NCBI RefSeq assembly: GCF_043641665.1
Contig: NC_092192.1
Span: 3,113,658-3,177,657 of the forward strand
Reading direction: 5' to 3'
Length of the DNA: 64,000 bases
From: Enoplosus armatus
Lineage: Eukaryota > Chordata > Actinopteri > Centrarchiformes > Enoplosidae
Positions 1-11,170 of the stretch are shown one piece after another (position 1 is the first letter of the stretch; each line of letters opens with the position of its first letter). Under the pieces are notes generated by a model, which saw only the letters and a list, made by a program, of their open reading frames with translations, made no database searches and was not told where the DNA came from. The translations under genes were made by a program, and so were the position numbers.

Positions 1-795
1 ATGCTCAAGGATTTTCCAATCAATATATGTGAATACAAACAACAATCCCTCAAAGACAACGATCAAAGTGCTGAAGACTGAAACGCGTGACCTCGACGAG
101 TACGGCTTCAGATTTACAAACTTTTATCTTTGGTGAGCAATTAAACAGCCGAAGAGATTTGCTTCACCGTCACTGTGTTTTAAGGTACTTTTTAGTCTTC
201 TGCTGGTGACACTGTGAGCAGGAATATATATCAAAAAGGGAGGTGGAGGAGGAAGATGAGGATGAAGAGTTGATCTAATAACCTTGGGGTTGGAACTATT
301 GAGCAGAGACAACAAGAGTCTGTGTTTAGACTCCTCACATCCTTCAGCCTGCCCCCCCGGTAAACCCTCTCCCTCCGTCCATCATCAACAACGTCTCCTT
401 TACACTTCAACTCGCTCATCTCAAAGTATTTTAGAAAGAAGAAACAATTAGAAAGATATTTCGTTTCTGCTTTCTGCAAATGATGCCGCTAATCTTCTGC
501 TGCTTTTTTGCATAATTTGCTCCATCTATCTTTTCTTTCTTCCCTCCCATGTGGCTTTTCTTGTCTTTCACCCTCCTCCCTCGCTTCTTTTCTCCGTTTC
601 TCTTTGCCTCCCTCTCCCGAGTTTGACCCTGAGGCCAGGCAATGAGTCCGGAGAGGATAGAAGAGAAAGGCGAGGGAGCGAAAAAGAAAAGAAAAATAAC
701 TCTCGTGTCACTCACTCCTCTCCTCCTCCTCCTTCCCCTGCTCCTCACGTCTCCTTTCTCTCGCTGTTTGTCTGTGTGAATGAAAAGCTTTGAAG
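1..795. other. Non-coding stretch with pyrimidine/purine switch
   Basis: No gene is visible. The first 500 bases are ordinary mixed sequence. From about 530 to 620 the plus strand is strongly pyrimidine-rich, it becomes purine-rich near 645-700, then CT-rich again to 765. Open frames here are Ser/Pro/Arg-rich by-products of this skew and lack any domain. Confidence 0.6.
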
Positions 796-945
796 GGGAG
801 AAAAGGAGTCGGTATCGATTGGCCCTCTGAAAGATGCAGCCCAAGCAGCCAGACCCCCGCTGCATTGTGAACTCACCTCCCACCTCTATCACACCAGCAA
901 ATCGATAACCCCCGGCTCGGAGAGGGCCGGGAGTGAATACAGTGT
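796..945. promoter_or_regulatory. Candidate conserved non-coding element (CNE)
   Basis: Complex non-repetitive sequence between two low-complexity tracts. It contains two ATCGAT words (814-819 and 901-906), the core bound by ONECUT/CUX-type cut-homeodomain factors, 87 bp apart, and a GC-rich patch just after the second. No open frame of note crosses it. Enhancer function is an inference from texture and motif content only. Confidence 0.3.
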
Positions 946-1015
946 GGAGGGTTTGAGGAGGAAGACAAGGAGGAGGAGGAGGAGGAGAGGGTGAGGAAGG
1001 CTTCCACCAGCCCTG
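946..1015 (+). repeat. Purine-rich AGG tract
   Basis: Purine-rich run containing consecutive AGG/GGA triplets around 968-991. Simple low-complexity DNA. Confidence 0.7.
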
Positions 1016-1054
1016 CTGAGGAAGGAGGAGTGATGAGCAGAAGGACTAAGAGAG

Positions 1055-1064
1055 TGATTGACAG
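1055..1064 (+). promoter_or_regulatory. Exact PBX-MEIS/PREP composite word
   Basis: The decamer TGATTGACAG, the classical composite site for PBX with MEIS/PREP TALE homeodomain proteins, occurs here exactly. The same word recurs at 5146-5155 (minus) and 46327-46336 (plus). A single site proves nothing; the recurrence is discussed as a finding. Confidence 0.35.
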
Positions 1065-1635
1065 GCTGACATAAAACAGTATCTAACAGGATTTAAAAAC
1101 GGACCGAACGTGACTCTTTGGGAGAGTTTGGAACATTAAGATAACTTGCCAAGAATCATTTTTACAAATAAATGAATACAAACATTTCAAGAGGAGACAA
1201 GAGAAATTTGTCCACTCTACTTTTCACACGGACTCACATCCACTCCAAACGAAAAGGACTGGTTTGGACGAAAGTGTCTCGAACTGACAAATACTGAAAG
1301 AAAGAGACCAACAGAGGAGACTTTAATGACTCTGGATGAAAAAGCACGAGCACATTCATCAAACTGGCAGATTATAATTTTGTTCAAGGCTAATGTAGCG
1401 TCTCAATATATTGAATGAAGTGTACGCCGTAATATTCACTGTTTCCCACCGAAACGTTATTTTCTCTTCGTGCAGTCAGAATGTCTCAAAGTCTTTGTTT
1501 CATCATTGTTTCTCTGAAAACGCCTCATCATCATTTTACAAGCGCAACATCTTCGAATCAACTTGTTAAGTGTGAATTTGAGGCAGAGAGCGTGAAGGCA
1601 GCCGAGTGCCGAGAGAGAGTCTGACCCCGCAGGTT
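1065..1635. other. Non-coding, nothing recognised
   Basis: Mixed AT-leaning sequence without recognisable genes, tandem repeats or transposon ends. Confidence 0.5.
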
Positions 1636-1639
1636 GGTG

Positions 1640-1790
1640 GATTATGACTTTATCCAGTGCTAATGAGAGCGGCTCAGCTCTGAATCCCTTCTCCGAATCA
1701 ATAAAGAGAGCTAATAAGAGCTGCGCCGTTACTGGCTTACCCAGAGATCACAGCAGGCAGGGGGAGGCTGCACTTTCAGGACAACAGGCT
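1640..1790. promoter_or_regulatory. Candidate CNE with repeated GCTAAT words
   Basis: Balanced sequence that ends just before a 20-G tract. It contains GCTAATGAGAGC and GCTAATAAGAGC about 50 bp apart, giving two similar homeodomain-type TAAT contexts, plus a block with two AGCTC-like palindromic words. An open frame (from 1644) runs through it and on into AT-rich DNA. It encodes no recognisable domain and is probably chance. Confidence 0.35.
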
Positions 1791-1798
1791 GTGTATGT

Positions 1799-1818
1799 GG
1801 GGGGGGGGGGGGGGGGGG
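1799..1818 (+). repeat. G homopolymer, 20 bases
   Basis: Twenty consecutive G, the longest G run in the window and a possible quadruplex former. Run length is prone to sequencing error. Confidence 0.9.
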
Positions 1819-2740
1819 ACTTCAAATGCCTGAATAAGTTCCTAAAATGTGATAGAAAGAGAACATATAGAACATATTCGCACATCAAATTAGAGCACAT
1901 AGAGCATGTTCAGTACTTCTACTACATGTTTTGTATTATGCTAGTGCTACATACTATTGGGTTTTTCTGACTTTTTTTATTTTTATACTTTACAAATACT
2001 TTTTGAAGGAGATGATAACAACTTGTAGTAGCTATGTTTCTGGCGATGCAGTTAAGCTGCTGATTGTGAGTTTACTATTTTATAAACGGTGAAACGACAC
2101 AGTGTTTCTGCTGCAAACTGTTGTTTTAAAACCTGATTTTCACTTGATTTTTGATATTATTAATCAAACATTGTTCTCTCATGTATAAAATACACTTTCC
2201 TTTTCATATGAATACCACACTGGCAAACTGAATGATACACATTTAGCATTTTCTCTAGATGAAGGTGCTAAATATCATTCCGGGACAGAAACCCTCATTT
2301 ACACACAAGCGCCTGTATATATCTAAATGTATTGTTTTGTCCACATGTTCCCTGTAGGCCTGTGATAGATCACTGCTGTGCTTTTGTCCTGTCCACAAGA
2401 ACAATTACTACTTATTAAAAAATAAACCTTTTGCTATTTCCAGTCCTCATATGCCTGAAAGAGTCAGTGGCTTCAAAATGATAACCCACAACCCTTTTTT
2501 TAGTTTTTCATTTAAGAGTACAAATGCAGGATCGCTACATGAAGAAGTCGACGTTGGCAACTACTGCAAATACTCAGCCACAGACACTTGGGCGTGCCAA
2601 CACACAGTGCATGACAGTTTTTGAGATGTAACATGTACGGATCATAAGTGACAGTAAGAGAGAGCGAGAGGGTGGAAGAGAGGTTTTTTTCCGCAAACAT
2701 CTCCTCTGTCTTTGTTGTCCATTGCAGATAGATGTGTCAA
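1819..2740. other. AT-rich non-coding DNA
   Basis: AT-rich sequence, including a short internal repetition of ACATAGA-type words near 1863-1905. No coding region, RNA gene or clear transposon end was recognised. Confidence 0.5.
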
Positions 2741-2741
2741 T

Positions 2742-2872
2742 CCCCCCCCCCGAAAACCCCAGGCCCTCATGGGGAGAGGGGAGTGAGGATGTGTGTGGTG
2801 ATGGCGCCTTGATCAAGCCTTAATCCAGGGAGTACCACCCCCTCCACCCAACACACACACACACACACACAC
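2742..2872 (+). repeat. C10 run and (AC)11 microsatellite
   Basis: Ten C at 2742-2751 and an uninterrupted AC array at 2851-2872, separated by G-rich then mixed sequence. Confidence 0.85.
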
Positions 2873-3014
2873 GTCCCACTTTGGCCTGATCTATGCAAAC
2901 ACCATCTCTGCATGGTAAACAGCCCCCTCCCCTCTCATGACAGAGAGAAATGAGAAGAGAGGGAGGGATGACAGACACCGAAGGAGAGAGGAATATGAAT
3001 GTTTGTGTCATCAG

Positions 3015-3710
3015 AACCAGATCCTGTTCGAACCCGTTAATAAAGTAGTTATAAAAAGTGATTAGTTACCAAATATCTAGACTGCAATACTATGAAAATA
3101 TTTAGAAATAATAAATCAAATCACCACAATATATTTTATCACAGTACTGTTCCACATATATGCAAAACATATCCATTATAAATCATTATTAGAATATGTA
3201 ATTACAGACATTAAAGTGTTTTTTCCAAATACTTATTTATCATATTTCACTCATGTGTTGCTTATTGTACTTTATTATAACCGGAGCCCGGATCAGTTTT
3301 TATATTGTCATCAGTTATAGAACTGACAGTAACATTTTGTCATTTCTAACATTGTCAGACTGTTTTTACGGCAGACAAGTGTCCCAGTAAGCCATGCCAG
3401 TGAACCAGCATGCACATTATACTCTTCCTGCTACGACATGACAAAATGTCTGCTGTGAAAAAGGTCTACTGGCTGCAGAGATAAATATTCTATCTAATAC
3501 AGTAACTGATTTCTGAGAACATATATTGGAGGATCTACAAGGTTTGTCAGACTAGAGAGATGGTCATTACTGTAACAAAGGCACACCAGCTACCTCTCTC
3601 ATACCAGCTGCCACATAACGCAGTCCTGTCTGTAACAGTCCTGACATGTTTGCATGAAGCCATTGCAGACTATTTACGAAATGGAGACCTATGTTTGAGG
3701 GCCAAAAAGT
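3015..3710. other. AT-rich non-coding DNA
   Basis: About 700 bp of AT-rich sequence with many short poly-A/T and TAT words. Nothing coding or repetitive was recognised. Confidence 0.5.
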
Positions 3711-3714
3711 CATC

Positions 3715-4092
3715 ACTTTAAGAGATAGATGAAGACGAAAGACTTGGACGAAAGGTGGAGAAACAAGAGAGACAGACAGAAGAACTAAAGAACAGAGTGA
3801 CAGAGCCAAAGAGCAGGAAGGAGGAAGACAGGACGAGAGAGAGGAAGAGGAAGATGGTTGACATGACAGGAGGGAAAATGGCAGAGAGAGAAGCAGAGGA
3901 GTGGGGTAGGAGAGGAAGAGGAAGGGAGAGGAACAGAGACAAAGAGAGGGAGGAATGAAAAGGGGAAAACAGAGAAACGGAAACAATGAGGAGAAGAAGT
4001 GGGGAATCGAGAAAAGGAGTGCAAGAAGAAGAGAGAGAGATGGATGTCGTGAAATTGGGGAGGGAGCGAGAGCCAGCCAGCCAGCCAGCCAG
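3715..4092 (+). repeat. Purine-rich (GA) tract ending in (CCAG)5
   Basis: Roughly 350 bp in which the plus strand is mostly A and G. It ends in five CCAG units at 4073-4092. Several overlapping frames stay open on both strands because of the skew: Glu/Arg-rich on plus, Ser/Leu/Pro-rich on minus. That pattern is typical of low complexity, not of genes. Confidence 0.75.
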
Positions 4093-4104
4093 GCGCGGGG
4101 TTAA

Positions 4105-4450
4105 AATTCTTTCAGATCAGGTACACATAATAGGCCTCGTTAATATTCATAGTTTCCTCAGGTACAGCGAAGGTTAAATTTTACTTACTTTTCAACTCTC
4201 ATTACTAATACATGACGGCAATAAGAATATTCAAAGCGGACGGGTGACCAAAGGTTGATGAGAACCGTACCTTTCCTCTGACATTTAAACACATTACCAT
4301 TTCAGGGCCCCTTCCTCTCAATCGCGCCCGCCAGAATAAATTGCCGGCTAATCACGACTCGCCCTGCGTGCCCGGCCTGAACGATGATATACCAGGCAAA
4401 GTCCACCCCTCCTCCATTAGGACCCGACTCTCATTATGTGGGAAAAAAAG
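4105..4450. promoter_or_regulatory. Candidate CNE, about 350 bp
   Basis: A long stretch of complex, repeat-free sequence bounded by the CCAG/GA tract and by tetranucleotide repeats. It contains CGTTAATATTCATAG, several ATTA/TAAT cores, a GC-rich middle (CAATCGCGCCCGCC) and the word CCGGCTAATCACG. The contrast between this even composition and the flanking simple repeats is what a constrained enhancer looks like. Conservation itself was not tested. Confidence 0.45.
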
Positions 4451-4484
4451 AGAGTCAAAGTGTGTGTGTGAAAGGACTTGATAG

Positions 4485-4536
4485 ATCTATCTATTTATCG
4501 ATCTATCTATCTATCTATCTGTAGCTAGCTAGCTAG
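4485..4536 (+). repeat. (ATCT)n followed by (GCTA)n microsatellite
   Basis: Imperfect ATCT/TATC array at 4485-4520 followed by consecutive GCTA units to about 4536. A compound tetranucleotide repeat. Confidence 0.85.
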
Positions 4537-4539
4537 TTG

Positions 4540-5545
4540 GCCGTCTCACTGTCTTTTGGTCCAAGTCCTTCAGGTTAGCTTCCTCTAGCTTCTGGGTGTC
4601 AACGTATTCTCTTATATGCAGCTTTCTTTCATCAGTTTCTCTACAACCAAAACATGTCCCTGGAGTTTCTGTCTAAGCGACATGGTTATCTACTACTGGT
4701 CTACTACTCTAAAAACTCTAACAACACATACGATAACCATCGCTACCTTAGCCATCGATCAAGGTATACTAACAAAGTAGTTATTGATTTGTGTTGGTCA
4801 CAATTAATTAAGGTTACTCTGTTCCACTAGCTTTTGGTTCTTTGGCTTTCATCATAGATCAGCATTTAAACCAGGATAAACAATTGTTTTGTTAAACAAC
4901 TACAGCTCCTATGAAGAAGAAAATAATCCTTTTTTTATTCTTTGCGCCTGTTTTAACATTTAGGCATTTAGAATACCATCAACATTATACTGAACAGGAC
5001 CCTTTTGACACAGAGGTGCTGTAGAATGACTCAGAAATAAGAAAAATGTTATGTGTTTCAGAAAAACCCCCCAAAACAAAACAACAGGTAATTCTGGGAA
5101 GAAGTGTCAGCCACCTTTACAGTGGCACACATATGCCATCAAAGGCTGTCAATCACCTTGACAACAGCCCCACTTTCGACACTCTTTGTCTCTAAAGTGG
5201 ATATGATTTATTGATGTTAAAGTGCTGCACATACAGGGAACATAAGTAAAAACAAGAGCTGCCAAAACCTCAGAGGATGATCAGAAGTATTGAAGTGTTC
5301 AGAGTGAATATGTCGGTGTGCGTCTGTATGAAAGGCAGTTCCCTTCCCAGGTGGTGCTGCGACATGCCGGTGCTTAAGATGAACAAACAGGGACAAAGCT
5401 CTCTCCATCAGGACCGATCAGCATCAGAGCAGCCCAACATGACATGGAAGTGTCTGTCGCCCCGAGGCAGTCGCCACGGCAACAGGAGGGATGGCAGGAG
5501 AGGAGAGGCCAGGTGACAGAGGCGAGGAAACCACACACCTGCAGA
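4540..5545. other. Non-coding, one PBX-MEIS word
   Basis: Mixed sequence with no gene. The only item of note is CTGTCAATCA at 5146-5155, the reverse complement of the PBX-MEIS/PREP decamer, next to several ordinary short frames. Confidence 0.45.
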
Positions 5546-5549
5546 GACC

Positions 5550-6080
5550 GCCATGTACCCGGGCAGAGTTTTTATTGGTATGCATTCCCTAAATCTCTCA
5601 ACTTGACCCTTAAACTCTCTCTTTCCTGAGAGCATCAAAATGTCGTCAGATTGAACCAATTTGGCCCTCGTAACTATAGAAATATAAATACATTCAAATG
5701 CAGCAAAAAAATCAAGATAACAGGAGCACTTCAGGGTCATCACATATGATGTTGTGTCACACAAACTCTCTACAATGAGTTCATCAGATCTGAACACAGA
5801 CCAAACAGCGGGCAGCCTTGGAGATGTGTGAGCCCCCCCAGTCTCCCCAAACTCTGAAACCCTGAAGTTTTCCTGCGTTTCCCAGTTAACTTGCTTTTGC
5901 TCTCCGGTCTTGTTGTTTCCAGGGAGGGCCCAGGCTCTCGCAGTGTGTTTGGACTTGAGTGACAGGCGATGGTATTTGAAGATGTGTGACAGCGGCTGTT
6001 TTACTGCAATAGCGCTTGTCGTGTGATTCTCCAGCGTCGACTTCAAGGCTTTCTTTGAAGTGATCAAAGTGAAACAGTGA
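5550..6080. promoter_or_regulatory. Possible CNE, weak
   Basis: Repeat-free, balanced sequence of about 500 bp. A 219-codon minus-strand frame (5408-6067) covers it. That frame has many stop-free neighbours, no domain, and no convincing splice-site arrangement, so I treat the region as non-coding. Enhancer-like texture is the only positive evidence. Confidence 0.22.
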
Positions 6081-6765
6081 TGATGTCAAACCGTCCTTCT
6101 GGACAGAGTTTAAGGGGGCCATCATCCATCCATCAATATCCATTCCTCCACACACACACACACCTCCACTGATCCCTTTTCTCTTCACTTGTTAGTCATT
6201 TAAGGACGGCAACAGGCAACAGTTCTAGTCTGCACTGAAGGAGCTGTTATCCTAACTCTCTGAAACATTTGCTAAGTGTGTTTTCATGCAAACTAGTATT
6301 CCTTTGAGGAATCTGATCCTGGTTTTCATCATATTTGAGATATGATGGATGGAACATAGAGAAGTCAGGCTTTTCGGCTCTCTGTATACATGATTCTACC
6401 ATTATCCTGATTTCTGTTCGTCTGCATCACTGCAGGCACGCCCGACTCTTCCACATCCAGCATTTCTGTGCCGACTGAGTTACCTCAGAAGTTGAGGATG
6501 AACCCAGTTTGATTTCTGCTGCATTTATCGCTCTGCGGATTTGGATTTTTCATCAGATTTTATTTGGTGACATTCACTCCCCGGATCAACTCGTCCTGGT
6601 TGTTGTATCTTTACTGCTTCACTGTCTGTATGAAGTGTCTGGTTCAAGTCAAATAACGCAAAATCTCCACACTGCGTTTTAGTCTCAGTGCTGGAGAAAG
6701 TTCTTGCTGAAATCATTATCACTCTGGTATAGAATAAAAACGCTCTGGCTTGTTTGTATTTCTAC
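6081..6765. other. Non-coding, nothing recognised
   Basis: Contains a short CA run near 6149-6162. Otherwise there are no recognisable genes, RNAs or repeats. Confidence 0.5.
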
Positions 6766-6769
6766 AAAC

Positions 6770-6975
6770 CAATCACAGTCATCTTGGGCGGTGCTGAGCC
6801 CAGGATGCAGCGACGGTGCCCTTGCAAAGCGGTAACACGCAGATGGCGGAAGGGGAGGGGAATTTGGACCGAAATAAGTCGCCCAATGGCAGACTTATCC
6901 CGACAGCCTGCATCCGGTGAGTCAGACTAAATGAGGCATGATGCTGTGTCGCACTTTAGTCTAAGCTAAACCGTC
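6770..6975. promoter_or_regulatory. Candidate CNE
   Basis: Complex sequence with CCAATCACAG, a GC-balanced core and GGTGAGTCAGACTAAATG, which includes an AP-1/MAF-like TGAGTCA. No tandem repeats. Enhancer role inferred from composition. Confidence 0.33.
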
Positions 6976-7224
6976 AGACTGACAGGAGATATCTGGTGCA
7001 GAAGTGCAGAGCAGAAACCCTACAGCGATGAGCACTTAAAATAGATAAAATGAAAAAAAGTCTCTTGGATTACTTGATAAAAGGAGCGCAGCCTCTCTTG
7101 CCCACAAAGTTTCCATCCATTAATGCCCACCTCGTCCTCCTGTTTCCTCCTCCTCTCGCCTGAATCCCTGCACGCCTGTTTGTCACTTAAACGAAAGCTC
7201 ACAGACTGACAGGCCGATATCTGA

Positions 7225-7440
7225 GTCTTTAAAACGAAGCTACCAGCAAATTAATTTTTCATCCTTTCTTATCAGTGACTGATGGGCCGCCGGGTCCCTC
7301 CCAAAACCCTCGGTGTCCCCGCGGGCAACTCCTGCAGCCCGGGAACCAAGGTTTTCATCCTAAACGGTGGTAAATGGCTCGCCGCACAAATAATGCATAA
7401 ACAGCTGTTTTGCCCAAGTAAGTTATCCTCTTAAAAGATT
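7225..7440. promoter_or_regulatory. Candidate CNE with AT ends and GC core
   Basis: Begins with AAATTAATTTTTCATCC, passes through a CpG-containing core (around 7285-7345) and ends with AATAATGCATAAACAGCTG, which holds POU-like (ATGCATAA) and forkhead-like (TAAACA) words. The alternation of AT-rich motif clusters and a GC core, without simple repeats, is typical of vertebrate developmental enhancers. Not verified by alignment. Confidence 0.42.
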
Positions 7441-7444
7441 CAGA

Positions 7445-7760
7445 ACCCTCTCTCTCTCTCTCTGCCGTCCCACAGTCTCCTGCTCTCTCTCTGCCTATCT
7501 CTCTCACTCAGTTAATTCATCAATTTCTTATGATAGCAACAGTTCTGCTCGGCGCGGGTGTTTAAGTACCAATTAGGGGGGCGGGTTCCCCTCGGCCTGT
7601 TCTGCCACACCTCTCCTCCTCCTCTTACAACGCTTCTCTTCCTCTCTTGCCTCTAATCCACTCCTCCTCTGTCCGTTTTCTTGTACATTTCTTTTTTTCG
7701 GTAATTCCCCAGCTGTAACCCGTCCCCTCTCCATCCACACCAGTCCGTCCTTCATGTCTG
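7445..7760. repeat. CT-rich low-complexity DNA
   Basis: A short (CT)8 run at 7448-7463 and further CT-rich sequence to about 7700. The minus-strand Glu/Arg-rich frame here follows from the skew. Confidence 0.6.
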
Positions 7761-8800
7761 TCAAAACTCTTCCGTCGTCTCAGAAGTCCAAATTGGAAAG
7801 ATTTTCTTAAGTCTTTATTAACTTTTTAGTACTTTTTAAATTATTTATCCCAGATAATCACTGATCAAAAGGCAGAAAACATACATCAACCAGGAGAAAC
7901 TTCTAGTGGGGGGCCATATCCTCAGACCAACAAACCAGGGACAGTTTTGACTTTTTAATAAAAAGAGTTTCCCTATATTGTGCGGGTCTGACGCTCAGAC
8001 GGCGCCACCTCACTCTGACATTCAGGTGGTTTGGCCGTTTGAACACCTGAAACTGAAACCAGACTCGAACTTGCGCTTGCAGTTGAGTTCAGATGCAACT
8101 ACAACAGGAAAACACTGGTGGAAAACAGATGGCGGCCTCTGCATGTCAGAGGATCTCAAGTGTGTGTCTGTCTGTGTGTTTATGTGTAGAATGAAGGAGT
8201 GTGATTATGGGGGAAGATGAAGAGAATCTTTTTTTTTTTCTCCTGATAGCAGTTCTGGCATTATGAGTAGGTAGGATGGGAGGGGCAGGCCACCATCTTG
8301 ATTTCTGAAGTGCTGCCACTTGGCCTCGGAGTCGTCTTCAGGCTCCGACGGCTCCAGAGGAAGCAGAGATGGAGGGAGGGAGGGAGCTGAGACTGTTGTG
8401 TCTTGTGTCTCTCGAGTCTCTCAGATGTCACTGCCAAACGTCACACAGGCTCCCCGCTCACAAGAAAACACTGCTGCCAACCAGAACACATGCAGGCATA
8501 TAACAAGCTTCTTCATGGAGAAACAGCAGAAACCTCAGTCAAAATCACATTGACTTTTGTGACAAACAAAACAATATGAAAAATCAACAGAAAGATCAGC
8601 CTTGATCAACAGTATTTTGAGCGTTTTTACCCTCGTTTGTCTAGCAGAGAAATATCTGCTGCAAAGAGAAACGCGTCATCTCCAGCTTGTCGAGTGGTGA
8701 TCCAGAGCCGAACACTGTGGACGTTCTTCAGACTTCAGATCACATCTGAGAAGTTGGAAAGATAACATTAATGCAGGGATACAATGACGTTTATCTTATT
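7761..8800. other. Non-coding, nothing recognised
   Basis: Mixed sequence including an 11-T run at 8229-8239. No supported gene, repeat family or structured RNA. Confidence 0.5.
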
Positions 8801-8807
8801 TTTTGCC

Positions 8808-9048
8808 CACCTATAAACACTATATAACACACTATAATGTAGTGTACACACATATAAAGACATTTAAGTGTTTATTAATGGACAGTATTTGTCTTATTAC
8901 AACTGTTTTACTATGTCGTCATTTATTATCTGTTTATACACCAGCCTCCACATAATCAAATTATGTGAGTAACGTCTTGATGACAAATAAATGCTTATAT
9001 CTGCTTACAGCCGCATTATAGTGTGTAATAAACCATTTATTAAGTGTT
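8808..9048. mobile_element. MITE-like element with long imperfect inverted arms
   Basis: The left part (about 8811-8870) and the right part (about 8985-9045) are imperfect inverted repeats. ACACACTATAATG on the left matches the reverse complement of CATTATAGTGTGT on the right, and the match continues weakly inward through ATATAA..CATTTA words. Roughly 115 bp of AT-rich sequence lies between the arms. No transposase is encoded, so this is a non-autonomous DNA transposon relic. Confidence 0.55.
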
Positions 9049-9094
9049 TGTGTACCGATAATAAATGCTCACGTTAAAGTAATGTGTCACTGAC

Positions 9095-9450
9095 AAATGA
9101 ATCGCTGTTTAACTGTTTTAAGTCACAAGGAGTTTAAAGAGTGTAAGAGTCTAATAGCAGGTGTTGTAGTATACTTGCATACATCACAGTATATCTATTT
9201 GTTATTTTCTTTATTTTCTAACATCCTGCATCATTACTGTACACCTGCCTACCACAACATTATATTACACTACACTATTTCAAGCCTTACATTCTTTTAC
9301 TTGCATGATTTTCTTTGCATTGTTTGAGCATTGTTGAAGGTTGAGTTGTTGAAAGCCTGACAACTAAGAATTTCTTTGCCAATGACTGCTTCACCGTAAG
9401 CGATGCGCTCATGACAATAAAGAACTCAAACTTGAGCTTGAAATGCTCTT
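9095..9450 (+). mobile_element. Probable 3' end of a non-LTR retrotransposon
   Basis: The sequence runs through AT-rich untranslated-type DNA into ACTGCTTCACCGTAAG and then GACAATAAAGAACTCAAAC. The ending, an AATAAA-like signal followed by short near-repeats (TCAAACTTGAGCTTGAAATG), resembles the 3' tails of fish LINE elements as I remember them. No reverse-transcriptase frame is present, so only a 5'-truncated tail would remain. The exact family is not assigned. Confidence 0.45.
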
Positions 9451-10230
9451 CAGAAGTCTGAACACGAGCCTGACTTCGAGTTATTGTTTGAATCTGAACT
9501 GAGTTCAACACTGACCACGCGAGACGTCCAGGCCGGCCTGCAGCCAGCTAGGTGTGTGATTTATGTTGGCTGTGAGTGGAACTTGTGAGGTTTGTATTTT
9601 CAACTTGAGTTGAGGTGAAAGTTGAGCACACAACCTGTACACATGGCGATGAAGTGGTTTAAGTCGTGGGAACATTATTGCTAAGCAGCTGTTGTCCCTT
9701 TTCAAATGTGTTCTCTGCAATGTCGTGTTCAGGACAAGAAAACATTCTCAATATATATAATATATTTGAATACTCACACATGAACGTATCTTGTATTGTG
9801 AAGTACGGACCACTCTTGAGCTCATATTCTTTCCCCCCTGTCGTCTGTCCACCTTATAATACTTCTTCCTCTTCCTCAGTTTGGCAAGATGACCTTTAAT
9901 TTCTCAAACAATCTTTCTTTTTTTTAATAATTATGTTAAATATTTACAATGCTGTGATCACACTGTCTCACTGAAGGCTGGCATGAGTGCGTTTTATTTT
10001 TTTTTCCAAAGCTGTCTACATGAACCCGGCCCTGTTCCCCTCCTGCCGTCTCCTCTTCTCCTCTTGTAGGAGGCGTTCTATTTTCTCTGGCTGACACAGA
10101 GTTAAGAGAGATCTCTTCTCCAATCGAATCACGCCTGTTTTCTTCACAGCAGCCTGTGAGTCGGAGCCCAGGGAAAACGAATCCGAGAATATAAAACCCA
10201 TCTTTGAAACTGTCCCCAGATTCTGGGAGC
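9451..10230. other. Non-coding, nothing recognised
   Basis: No supported gene. Contains a short poly-T near 9917-9926 and the duplicated word ATATATAATATATTTG-like near 9752. Short minus-strand frames have no domain. Confidence 0.45.
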
Positions 10231-10234
10231 CTTT

Positions 10235-10470
10235 CAAGTGCGCCATCTAGATTCATTTACTTCCCCTTTCATGTAAGAAATTTGGTTTCATCATGGCAAT
10301 TAGCTCCTTCGTGTCCCGACCAATTATTCCATTAAATTAATGACTCCTCCAAGATAACAAGGGCTGTAATTGATTTTATCTGGGTAGCCAGGCCTCCTTC
10401 TTCTGCAGCTCTAGTGTGTCGTTACACCTCATTTAAAGGGCCTTTCTACCATCTTGCCCTCATTAGCGGT
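10235..10470. promoter_or_regulatory. Strong candidate CNE, homeodomain-rich
   Basis: About 235 bp of repeat-free sequence packed with homeodomain-type cores: CAATTAG at 10297-10303, CAATTATTCC just after 10320, TTAAATTAATGAC near 10333, and TAATTGATT at 10367-10375 followed by a GATA-type TTATCTG. A GT run begins immediately after the block (about 10475). Composition and motif clustering make this one of the best enhancer candidates in the window. It lacks any coding potential. The target gene is unknown. Confidence 0.5.
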
Positions 10471-10512
10471 TCAGTGTGTGTGTGCCTGACAAGTGCTTCA
10501 TCTCCTTACCCC

Positions 10513-10529
10513 CACACACACACACACAC
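10513..10529 (+). repeat. (CA)8 microsatellite
   Basis: Short CA array. Confidence 0.8.
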
Positions 10530-10869
10530 GGCAAATCAACATCCAAGCTGTGTAAAGTAATTTGTCAAACATTTCCTTTAATGGGATACACAGAGGGATC
10601 TGTGACACAAATGGGCGTTTGTTCCTCCCTTTGTTGTTTCCTCTGTTTCCTTTTCAAGCCCTGCTCTGCCACCCCAGCCGCTCTTTTACTTTTTTTCTCT
10701 ATATCAGAAAAAGTCCATACTTGCAATGAAATAGGAGAACGGAATGAAAAGTAAAGTGTTGTGGAGCAGGAGACGGGTAGATGGGTGGTTGGGTGAAAAG
10801 GCGAGGAGTTGGGTGGTGTTGGAGGTGGTGGAGGGGTTAAATGAATCATTCATTAGGTCCACAGAGAAA

Positions 10870-10873
<4 letters not shown>

Positions 10874-10904
<31 letters not shown>
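10874..10904 (+). repeat. (AG)15 microsatellite
   Basis: Uninterrupted AG array inside a GA-rich tract that extends to about 10925. The overlapping Arg/Glu-rich plus-strand frames and Ser/Leu-rich minus-strand frames are its by-products. Confidence 0.9.
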
Positions 10905-10905
<1 letters not shown>

Positions 10906-10944
10906 AGAAAGAGGAGGAGGAGGTTGTTCAAAGGGGAACGTCGT

Positions 10945-11170
10945 TGATTTTTCTGGCCCATCCACAAAAGCAGGAGGTCGGTCGCGGGGAGCCCAGGGGA
11001 TCCCGGCCCGTCTCCAGTGGAGAGACGGGCGTTCGGTTTGGTATAGACCCCCCGCCCCTCCCGCGTGCCCCCAGGCTGATAAGGTCGGCCTCCAGATCTC
11101 TCTAATGAAGCCCCTGGCCTCTTCACCGGAGGCTGGGCTGGAAATGCTGCAAAAGATGTCAAGTTATGAA
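10945..11170. promoter_or_regulatory. Candidate CNE, GC-rich with CpGs
   Basis: Follows directly on the GA tract. GC-rich, with several CpGs and a near-palindrome around 11008-11031 (CCCGTCTCCAG/TGGAGAGACGGG) that could form a perfect-looking 9-bp stem. It then becomes balanced, with GCTGATAAGG and CTAATGAAGCC. Could be a GC-rich enhancer or a weak CpG promoter. No transcript evidence. Confidence 0.38.

Noticed and set aside
3718..4024. Overlapping Glu/Arg-rich and Ser/Leu-rich frames
   Set aside because: Both strands are open over a purine-rich tract, the signature of low complexity.
5408..6067. 219-codon minus frame as a gene
   Set aside because: No recognisable domain, no bias toward a coding composition, and no neighbouring exon-like sequence.
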